This document shows positions 1 to 6,434 of a stretch of DNA of 13,139 nucleotides, one piece after another. The translations under genes were made by a program, and so were the position numbers. Location of the stretch: NCBI GenBank assembly GCA_019308645.1, contig JAFDHR010000035.1, positions 1 through 13,139 on the forward strand, given 5' to 3'. This stretch comes from Deltaproteobacteria bacterium. GTDB taxonomy: Bacteria; Desulfobacterota; DSM-4660; Desulfatiglandales; B25-G16. The notes under the pieces were generated by a model. It worked only from the letters and a program-made list of their open reading frames with translations. It was not told the DNA's origin and did no database searches. Numbering within the stretch: position 1 is the stretch's first letter; each line of letters begins with the position of its first letter.

Positions 1-120
1 ATTCCTTTTGAGAAAAGGGCCATGGTTTCCTGTTCCTATTTAAGAGTGTCACGTGGGGGAAAAAACTGCCCTTTCATACATTACTGAAATGCAGTTTGTC
101 AAATAGATTTTGAACTCTTT

Positions 121-1734
121 TCACATCTTCCCTCGCCTTAAAATGGAAACCAGCAGCCAGAATCCCATCACCCCAGCCACCAAAAAACCTGCCAGTCCTA
201 TGACAGGAATCCCATACCATTTAGGTGGAATGTCAGCAAGAACGATTAGCGAGGAACTAATGACCAGAGAGGCGAGAACGATGGCAAAGGCAATGCGGTT
301 GCTGATCCGATCATGGGTCGTAAGCATCGACTCCAAGCCTCGATGCTCGAACTCCAGCTTCACCTTCCCTTGTCTGGCTTGCTTCAAAATTTCGCGCAGT
401 TCGCGGGGTATCTCCTTTATTAGGGAGACAATTTCAGCTCCGGTGTCGAACATATCTGCGGCAACACGACGGGGATGAAGGCGCTCCCGCTGAATACGCC
501 GAATAGAAGGGGCTGCATGTGTCGCCATATCAAAATCACCAGACTCTCCACCGTACTGAGTGCCTTCAGCATCAGAAACAGGTCTGGCGGAACACGCAGG
601 CGATGCTTTGAAGCCATGTCCAAAAGTTGCCGGAGCAGTTTTCCCAGTTCCAGTTCCTTTAGGGGGCGGTAGAAATGCAGATCCATAAACTCGCCCAGTT
701 CCCTTTCCAGGGTGCTTCGGTCCGGTTCATCTTCCCAGAGGGTAAGCTTTAGCAGGGCATCTGCGACCTTTCCTTCATCCCGACTAACAATACTCATAAC
801 CAAATCAGCAAAGTTTTCCCGCGTCTGGCGGTCAATACGGCCCATCATGCCAAAGTCCAGATAGCAGATAACATTATTTGGTAGAATGTATATATTGCCC
901 GGATGCGGGTCTGCGTGAAAAAAACCGTAGTCGAAAATCTGTTTCAGGATCAGATCAGCGCCCCGGTGTGCGATCTCTCATGGTGATGACTTGCTTGGTT
1001 GTCTTTTCGCGATATACCTTGGGCACATATATGTTCTGATCACCCATGAACTGCTTGGCAAAGCGCTCCACATGTGAGGTTTCAATAGTGTAATCCAGTT
1101 CCCTTTCCAGGGTGTGAGCGAATTCTTCAACAATCTTGGTGGGGCGATGGAGTTCTGCTTCCTCCAGATGCCGTTCCATAAGAGAGGCTAAATGAAGCAT
1201 GATTTCCAAATCGACATCGATGGTTTTGTGGATACCTGGACGTTGGACCTTGATCACAACTTCCTCGCCATTCATCAACCGTGCCCTATGCACCTGACCT
1301 ATTGAGGCGGCGGCAAGAGGGGTTTCTTCTAAGTGCTGAAAGATATCGCCAAGAGGTGCGCCAAGCTCTGACTCTATGATGTGCTTTACCTCAGCATAGG
1401 GGAAGGGAGGAACATGATCCTGAAGCTTTGAAAATTCTTGTATGAGTTCTACAGGAATCAGATCGGGACGGGTAGAAAGTATCTGGCCCAGTTTTACAAA
1501 TGTTGGGCCAAGCTCTTCCAGGGCCATTCTAACTCTTTCCGCTCTGGTGAGTTTTTCCACATGCTCCCGGCGCTTCCTGGAGATCATCTGAAGGCCAATT
1601 TCAAGATACTGCTCTATCTTCAGGGTGTCCACCAGATCCCCAAATCCGTATTTAAAAAGGATGGTAAGGATCTGTCGGTATCGATTAAGATGACGGTAAG
1701 TGCGGCCTATTACGGCAATTTTTCGGATAAACAT
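121..1734 (-). pseudogene. Broken UbiB/ABC1/AarF-family kinase-like gene (three frames)
   Basis: UbiB/ABC1 proteins are atypical membrane-associated kinases or ATPases linked to isoprenoid-quinone and lipid homeostasis. The first segment (955-1734) holds the N-terminal KxGQ motif (FVKLGQILSTRPDLIP), the Ala-rich loop AAASIGQVHRA and the lysine strand VVIKVQRPG. The second frame (about 977 down to 420) holds the catalytic loop HADPHPGN and the metal-binding LDFG. The third (up to about 540, stop at 121) holds the C-terminal part with two membrane helices. At about 975-981 the frame jumps from VITM straight to EIAHRGADLIL. By family comparison about 23 codons that normally separate these are missing. 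At about 535-545 it jumps from STVESL to DFDMATHAAP with about 6 codons missing. Because residues are lost at both breaks, these look like real deletions and not single-base sequencing errors. The ATG at 1734 has AAGGAT upstream and overlaps the patatin gene by 25 bp. The family assignment is secure; loss of function is inferred. Confidence 0.85.
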
Positions 1735-2687
1735 GTTTTCATCCTTTGAGTCTCCTCATATCCTGCAACAATAGCCTCCTCGGCCCTATTGAATTCCAGG
1801 AATCTGATGTGACCCAAATGTGGTTGAATCAGCAGGTCTGGGCGGTCTGTTTTCAATCTTATAGCGGTAATCTGGGTCTCCATGATATTGATAGAGCTCA
1901 TTATTATCTCGAAAATATTAGGCATCGGGTCTCTGGCCATCCATTGTCTTATATGCGTTAAAGCGGTGAGATCAAGCGTCTCGAGTTTTTTGTTCAAGGC
2001 ATCCAGTATTCTGCTCCCTTTTGTTAAGCCCTGCGTTGTTCCTAGGTCCGGAGCCAATGCACCGGAATTGGGGATGAGGGTTTTACTAATCCCTTTCTTC
2101 CCAACAATATCGTGATTGAGATCAACTGCAATAACCAGATCAGCTCCCATCTCCCTTACAACACTCACTGGAACGGGATTGACCAGCCCTCCATCTACCA
2201 AAATGGCACCGTTTTTCCTGACCGGCGTGAAGACCCCAGGCACAGAGATGCTGGCCCTTACGGCCTCAATGGTGTCTCCATCTTGGATAATCACCTCGTT
2301 TCCGGTGGCAAGATCTGTTGATACGGCGCAGAATGGGAGGGAGAGATCTTCAATATTTTTTTCTTCCACATGGCTTCGGATAAATTCAGCAATCCTATTA
2401 CCGTCGATCAATCCGGATTTTGGGAACACAACGTCAAGGAAAAAGGCGATTTTTTTCCAGTCGAGCTGGAGGACAACGTCTTTGAAGGAGTCGATCCTGC
2501 CGGAAGCATATACAGCCCCTACCACCGCGCCGGCACTGGTACCGGCAACATAATCCACGTGGATGCCTGCCTCAGTCAGGGCTTTGATTACTCCGATATG
2601 TGCCCACCCGCGGGCAGAGCCGCTGCCAAGGGCTAACCCTATCTTTCCAGGTGGGGCGTGTTTATTTTTGTGGACAATACCGGTCAT
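1710..2687 (-). CDS. Patatin-like phospholipase (RssA-type serine acyl hydrolase)
   Basis: This 325-residue protein has the full patatin signature: a glycine-rich oxyanion loop (GLALGSGSARGWAHIGVI, about residues 17-34), the nucleophile elbow GTSAG with Ser51, and the DGG motif (LVDGGLVNPVP) giving Asp165 of the Ser-Asp dyad. Patatins hydrolyse acyl esters of phospholipids or other lipids; the substrate here cannot be read from sequence. No signal peptide or membrane helix is evident, so it is probably cytoplasmic or peripheral. The ATG at 2687 has no clear Shine-Dalgarno sequence. It begins only 14 bp after the phasin stop, so it probably depends on translation of that gene. The 3' end overlaps the start of the kinase-like gene. 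The neighbourhood of phasin, lipase and UbiB-type kinase suggests storage-polymer or membrane-lipid turnover, which is inference. Confidence 0.88.
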   Translation of the reverse strand: MTGIVHKNKHAPPGKIGLALGSGSARGWAHIGVIKALTEAGIHVDYVAGTSAGAVVGAVYASGRIDSFKDVVLQLDWKKIAFFLDVVFPKSGLIDGNRIAEFIRSHVEEKNIEDLSLPFCAVSTDLATGNEVIIQDGDTIEAVRASISVPGVFTPVRKNGAILVDGGLVNPVPVSVVREMGADLVIAVDLNHDIVGKKGISKTLIPNSGALAPDLGTTQGLTKGSRILDALNKKLETLDLTALTHIRQWMARDPMPNIFEIIMSSINIMETQITAIRLKTDRPDLLIQPHLGHIRFLEFNRAEEAIVAGYEETQRMKTCLSEKLP

Positions 2688-2701
2688 TGAGATATGTTTG
2701 G

Positions 2702-3004
2702 CTAACTATCTGCTTTCTCTTTTTTTTCAAGGCGTTTCAGCCTTTTTTCAATCTTGCTAATGTCTTCTTTGCTGGCTAAATTCATTTTCCCCAGCACCTT
2801 CTCTACTATGTTTTCAACCTTTGTTTCCAGGTCCTTTTTAGCCTGCTCAGACTTTTTCATCAGCTCATCGACCAGCTCTCTCCCTTCCTTCTCAGTCATC
2901 TCGCCCTTTTCTGTTAACTCCTTGGCCAGTTCCTCAACCTTATCTTTGGTCATAGCAGCCAGTCCTACACCTGTCAGTATGGTCTTTTTAATGAGATCAA
3001 GCAT
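2702..3004 (-). CDS. Small phasin-family (PHA granule-associated type) protein
   Basis: This 100-residue protein starts with a short hydrophobic stretch (MLDLIKKTILTGVGLAAMT). It is otherwise a highly charged Lys/Glu-rich helix that should form a coiled coil from about residue 20 to the end. This is the layout of short phasin or polyhydroxyalkanoate-granule proteins, which coat storage granules or regulate their synthesis. The ATG at 3004 has a strong AAGGAG eight bases upstream. It is the first gene of an apparent operon with the patatin-like lipase (14-bp gap) and the broken kinase-like gene. Low-complexity helices of this kind can be matched falsely, so the family call rests on both sequence style and neighbours. 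No PHA synthase or depolymerase is present in the window. Confidence 0.7.
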   Translation of the reverse strand: MLDLIKKTILTGVGLAAMTKDKVEELAKELTEKGEMTEKEGRELVDELMKKSEQAKKDLETKVENIVEKVLGKMNLASKEDISKIEKRLKRLEKKEKADS

Positions 3005-3107
3005 GATTTTTCTCCTTTCTATGGATTTAGGTTATAGCTTTACTGCTTAAACGCCTTAACCAGATAGCTTATGGTCCGTCCAAACCTGTAACCAGCTCAA
3101 TAGATTA

Positions 3108-3136
3108 AAAATAGTAAATGTTACCACCAAAAGCAA
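3108..3136 (-). promoter_or_regulatory. Possible promoter of the phasin-patatin-kinase operon
   Basis: On the minus strand TTGCTT (3136-3131) and TATTTT (3113-3108) are separated by 17 bases, about 100 bp upstream of the phasin start. The match to sigma-70 consensus is only moderate, in AT-rich sequence, so this is tentative. Confidence 0.3.
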
Positions 3137-3146
3137 TACCAGGAGT

Positions 3147-3283
3147 TTACTCCTCCTTGTTCCCTTTCTTTAAAGTATCCTTGGCCCCCTTCAACGTCCC
3201 TGCGCCCCATTGGCCACAGCCACAGATCTTTTCCCAAGTTCCCTGGCCTCTTCGGCCATGATGTGGGCAGCCTTGGGACACCC
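3147..3283 (-). pseudogene. Frameshifted remnant of a small unidentified protein
   Basis: Directly after the radical SAM stop, one minus-strand frame is open from 3283 down to a TGA at 3191-3193. It reads GCPKAAHIMAEEARELGKRS and then VAVANGAQGR. Just before that stop a second frame picks up with LKGAKDTLKKGNKEE and ends at TAA 3147-3149. Joined by one frame change at about 3190-3200, the two halves read like the end of a small helical, charged, alanine-rich protein. An in-frame TAG lies just upstream of the first half, and the only start inside is an ATG at 3259. I do not recognise the family. It may be a decayed gene or a chance reading. Confidence 0.35.
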
Positions 3284-3291
3284 CTAAGTTC

Positions 3292-4728
3292 TTAGTTTGC
3301 CACAGCCTTTCTTTCCGTATAATGATTTAACAAATCCCTTTCCCTTAAAATAGCTTCCAGCCCTTTTGAGTAATTGTCAAGATGATTAACCAAAACTGGA
3401 TCATTAATTATTGATTGTGCGCCTTCATGAGTAGGATAAGGATGGGTTTTTTTAACCACATTTCGCAGGCACTGGGGATTATCGATCACCATGCATGGCA
3501 TTTGATGATATTTATTCCAGGGTTGACCGGCCCTGATTTCCTTAAAAAAGTCGGAGTTCAGGGCATCCCATAAGTGCCCGCCGCGTTTATAGATATCCTT
3601 GATGTTGTCCACAGCAAACTGCGCGAAGACACATGGTTCAATATCACCATTACTGTTAATGTGGAAATAGCCTTGTTCTGTTCGCCCACCTGCCAGACAT
3701 CCATCTACATAAGGCCCATCATTCCAGAAATCAGCAACGAAGAGAGGATATTTGTTGCGCATTTTTTTAACCCTGTCATGGAGGGTTACTCTCTGTTCCG
3801 GTGTAAGCATAAGATTAGGGTCTGGTCTGAAACCAATAGGGATATATTGAAAAAGCCAGCCGAATAGTACCCCTTTGTCAACAAGAAATTTATAATATTC
3901 TTCTTTGAGCAGGGTTGAATAATTGTAGGAAGCCGGCACTGTGGAAAAACCAAAGATTACCCCGGCCTTTTTTAGATTATCCATGGCCTGACAGATCTTT
4001 TGAAACGTCCCTTTGCCTCGGCGATAGTCTGTTTCTTCCTCAAAACCTTCGCACGAGATTACAGGCACAATATTGCCCAATCGGGCGATCTTCCTGGCCA
4101 GTGCGGAGTCTATTAAGGTGCCGTTGGTGAACACCTGAAAGTAGATGTCATTATGGCTGGCAAATAGATCCAGAATATCCTCCCTGAAAAACGGCTCGCC
4201 ACCAGAGACAGTTACAAAATAGATACCCATTGTTTTTGCATCTTTCAGGATCTGGTCAATTGTCTCATAGGATAGTTTATCCTTTTGAGGATAATTGCCT
4301 GCATAGCAACCAAGACAGTGTAAGTTACACCTCATACTCGGGGAGATAACGAAGAAAAAGGGCTGAGATGTATTATTATGTGAGAATTCCTGTCTCTTGC
4401 GATTTCCTCTAAAAACGGCATTAAGGAAAAAATTGTTTATCAGCTTCTTGCGGCAATGAGGATTCTTTTTTGCTAAAATTTCAATAAAGTGGATATAGGG
4501 ATGGTTATTATCAAAGGCGCCTCGAATAGCATTGATGGCCGGTGCGTAAGTTCCATCCTTATCCAGTTCGTCAGCTATTTTAACTAATTTCCTCCATGCC
4601 TTCTGGGAAAACTTGCCCTGCATTCGTAATAAAATATTGCTGACCTGGTTGATAACTGTCTCTTCAGCATGGTCAACAATAGCATTTTTCTTTTCTGTTA
4701 GGCTTTCAACTAAGTGGTTACTGGACAT
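3292..4728 (-). CDS. Radical SAM protein with SPASM-like C-terminal cysteines
   Basis: The 478-residue product carries the radical SAM [4Fe-4S] motif CNLHCLGC (Cys134, Cys138, Cys141), followed by the SAM-binding SGGEP motif at about 175-179. About 130 helical residues precede the barrel. The C-terminal third has further cysteines (about 344, 366, 412 and 420) with the context HINSNGDIEPCVFA, which resembles a SPASM or twitch auxiliary-cluster domain of peptide-modifying and related enzymes. The substrate is unknown and no small precursor peptide is recognised nearby. I chose the ATG at 4728, with GGGGTGAAGG just upstream. A TTG at 4761 would add 11 lysine-rich residues. The gene follows the TetR-type regulator by 72 bp on the same strand and is probably cotranscribed with it. 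Confidence 0.85.
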   Translation of the reverse strand: MSSNHLVESLTEKKNAIVDHAEETVINQVSNILLRMQGKFSQKAWRKLVKIADELDKDGTYAPAINAIRGAFDNNHPYIHFIEILAKKNPHCRKKLINNFFLNAVFRGNRKRQEFSHNNTSQPFFFVISPSMRCNLHCLGCYAGNYPQKDKLSYETIDQILKDAKTMGIYFVTVSGGEPFFREDILDLFASHNDIYFQVFTNGTLIDSALARKIARLGNIVPVISCEGFEEETDYRRGKGTFQKICQAMDNLKKAGVIFGFSTVPASYNYSTLLKEEYYKFLVDKGVLFGWLFQYIPIGFRPDPNLMLTPEQRVTLHDRVKKMRNKYPLFVADFWNDGPYVDGCLAGGRTEQGYFHINSNGDIEPCVFAQFAVDNIKDIYKRGGHLWDALNSDFFKEIRAGQPWNKYHQMPCMVIDNPQCLRNVVKKTHPYPTHEGAQSIINDPVLVNHLDNYSKGLEAILRERDLLNHYTERKAVAN

Positions 4729-4800
4729 GTGACCTTCACCCCTTTTTTTCTTTGGCTTCAAGTGCCATGAATGTAACTTCTGGTAATGTCCAAGCGCAGT

Positions 4801-5394
4801 TCACACTTTAACGCTGCTCTTTTCAAACATGAGGCCATTAAAAAGAATGTTCATCAATTCATTGAGATAATACTCAATACGCCCTTCGCTTTCCTGAATC
4901 AGCCAGTTCAATTCAAATCCTCTCAAGGCATGGGCAATGGCTCTGGCTGCAAAAAGAATGTCGTTAAGATGAAAGATGCCTTTTTCTACTCCTTCATTTA
5001 AAATAGAGCGGATGATATTCACTTCCTTCTCAAAAAGGTCGTTACGAATGCTCTCTGCACTGGGGAGAAGTTTTTCTATCCCCTCTCGATCCAGGTTCAA
5101 GATATTTATGGCTTGGCGCATACATCTGAATTTTGCTTTGACAAAGGCAACTAACTTATCGCCTGGTAAAGATTCTTGATCCACCGAAGATGAGATCTTT
5201 TCAACAACTTCATCCATTTCTCGGCGAAGAACTTCCAGGTAAACACGATCTTTGCTTCCGAAGTAGTTATAGATAGTCGCCTTTGCTACTCTGGCCATGC
5301 GGGCCACCTCATCCAGACTCGTTTTCCGAAGGCCATATCGAGAAAACATTTTACTGGCGGTATCCAGGATGGATTCTAATTTTTCTGGTTTCAT
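4801..5394 (-). CDS. TetR/AcrR-family transcriptional regulator
   Basis: This 197-residue protein has the typical N-terminal TetR DNA-binding domain. Residues 1-50 contain the helix-turn-helix around TSLDEVARMARVAKATIYNY, followed by FGSKDRVYLEVL. The C-terminal 140 residues are a helical ligand-binding and dimerisation domain without a recognisable specificity. The ATG at 5394 lies seven bases after a perfect GGAGG. The frame is open further upstream to 5478, but that extension would cover the Shine-Dalgarno sequence and the promoter, so it is rejected. The regulator precedes the radical SAM gene on the same strand and probably represses itself and that gene, which is inference from TetR practice. 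The ligand is unknown. Confidence 0.9.
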   Translation of the reverse strand: MKPEKLESILDTASKMFSRYGLRKTSLDEVARMARVAKATIYNYFGSKDRVYLEVLRREMDEVVEKISSSVDQESLPGDKLVAFVKAKFRCMRQAINILNLDREGIEKLLPSAESIRNDLFEKEVNIIRSILNEGVEKGIFHLNDILFAARAIAHALRGFELNWLIQESEGRIEYYLNELMNILFNGLMFEKSSVKV

Positions 5395-5444
5395 TGCATG
5401 GCCTCCTGATATTATATTTTTAGACGGAAAGTGTTTTATAGTAT

Positions 5445-5472
5445 ATAATAATAACAAAAAAATAGATGTCAA
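5445..5472 (-). promoter_or_regulatory. Probable sigma-70 promoter of the TetR-radical SAM operon
   Basis: On the minus strand a perfect TTGACA (5472-5467) is followed after 16 bases by TATTAT (5450-5445), about 50 bp upstream of the TetR ATG. No clear long palindromic operator is visible, although the short near-palindrome TTATAGTATATAA overlaps the -10 region. Confidence 0.55.
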
Positions 5473-5513
5473 TACCAAAGGTTAAAAAAATCTTTTCAAA
5501 ATAGTTTATTATC

Positions 5514-5539
5514 CGAGGCAAAACAACGAGGTAAAACAA
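5514..5539. repeat. Two tandem 13-bp repeats upstream of the TetR promoter
   Basis: CGAGGCAAAACAA (5514-5526) is followed at once by CGAGGTAAAACAA (5527-5539), with 12 of 13 bases identical. They end about 42 bp upstream of the -35 box on the operon's upstream side. A direct-repeat binding site for a regulator is possible but unproved. Confidence 0.45.
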
Positions 5540-5632
5540 CTTGACGGCAATACATGCCTATGATTCAATTAATTTTAGTATGATCTGAGATTTGCGATAT
5601 GCGGATTGTGAATTTAGTGATTTTGGATAGTA

Positions 5633-5681
5633 AAGAGCAGGCAGTAAGCAGTCAAACGGCAAATGACAATTGACGAATGAC
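5633..5681. repeat. Degenerate heptamer-repeat tract
   Basis: The sequence can be laid out in 7-base steps: AAGAGCA, GGCAGTA, AGCAGTC, AAACGGC, AAATGAC, AATTGAC, GAATGAC. The last three differ from each other by one or two bases. Short heptamer tracts of this type occur as dispersed intergenic repeats in many bacteria. The rest of this spacer (5473-5747) shows no ORF or recognisable terminator. Confidence 0.45.
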
Positions 5682-5747
5682 AAAGGAGGTGCTTTAGTTC
5701 AATTTAGGCACGTTATTACCATGGATATCAGGGTTCTGAAAGATCTT

Positions 5748-6434
5748 TTATTCTTTATCTATAATTTTTACATCTGAAGGAGGAGAAAAAGAAAAGAACC
5801 CCTTTTTAAATGGCCCTTTTTCTTCCCATCTGTTGAAAAGGAATCTGGTCAGTCCACCTATATTGTTATAGATATCGATCCGTTTAATAGAAAAATCTTG
5901 TTTAAGCATGATCAGTTCCAGGTGATCAATCTCTTGCCATGGCGGTTCTGGCCTAAGGATAAGATGGTATGTAGTGGTTTCAGGCCCTGTCTTAAGAGTG
6001 ATTTGAAAATTGTTTTTCACATCTTTTAGGCCTTGAAAAATATCACTGAGAAGACCTAATTCCTTTCCAAATTCTTTGGCAGAGTACTTGTAAGCCTGTT
6101 TTTTAAGGGGAATATACCACCAAAGTGTCTGCCCGTCTGTCAGCAGTAGTTCCTCTTGAGGGGAAGCCTGTTCAAGCCGGAGAAAGTGTTGAGGCTTAAA
6201 ATAAAGACTTCCTTTTGCAAGATCATGTCTCTCTGCTGTTTTTAACATAGCCATCGTCTTACTAATGGCTTCCCTCGTATACTCAGCTTTCCATCCTTTA
6301 GCATTTCCATATCTATCTCCCATGCCTATGATGATTTTTGAAAGTTGATCATCAGGCAATGCCCTTGCCAATGGGATGGAGCCAAAAAACACAAGAAAAA
6401 AAATGAAAACTATGCGGTAGGATTTGGCGATCAC
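5748..6434 (-). CDS. lolA: LolA-like outer-membrane lipoprotein carrier protein
   Basis: LolA carries lipoproteins released by the LolCDE transporter across the periplasm to the outer membrane. The 228-residue product begins with a typical signal peptide: a positive start, a hydrophobic core IVFIFFLVFFGSI, and cleavage probably after ALARA-type residues ARA at about 25. The mature part shows the LolA half-barrel pattern, including GSLYFKPQHFLRLEQ and LLLTDGQTLWWYIPLKKQA near residues 75-115. The start is a GTG at 6434 whose last two bases form the TGA stop of ftsK (GTGA overlap), so it should be translationally coupled. The ftsK-lolA order is common in Gram-negative bacteria and supports the call. 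The family is divergent, so the symbol is assigned by pattern and position. Confidence 0.85.
   Translation of the reverse strand: MIAKSYRIVFIFFLVFFGSIPLARALPDDQLSKIIIGMGDRYGNAKGWKAEYTREAISKTMAMLKTAERHDLAKGSLYFKPQHFLRLEQASPQEELLLTDGQTLWWYIPLKKQAYKYSAKEFGKELGLLSDIFQGLKDVKNNFQITLKTGPETTTYHLILRPEPPWQEIDHLELIMLKQDFSIKRIDIYNNIGGLTRFLFNRWEEKGPFKKGFFSFSPPSDVKIIDKE

Noticed and set aside
4..18. Inverted repeat CCTTTT-GAG-AAAAGG as terminator of the minus-strand operon
   Set aside because: The stem is short and AT-rich, lacks a following T-run in the minus direction, and lies over 100 bp beyond the gene end.
2116..2553. 145-codon plus-strand open frame
   Set aside because: It is antisense to the patatin-like gene, with serine/threonine-rich shadow composition and no recognisable domain.
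4736..4768. Possible 10-codon leader peptide (MALEAKEKKG) just before the radical SAM gene
   Set aside because: It has no ribosome binding site and no attenuator-like hairpins. It is probably a chance ATG in the spacer, partly overlapping the alternative TTG-start extension.
5395..5478. N-terminal extension of the TetR protein to 5478
   Set aside because: It would translate through the Shine-Dalgarno sequence and the promoter, and its sequence (hydrophobic, AT-derived) does not fit a TetR N-terminus. The ATG at 5394 has an ideal GGAGG.
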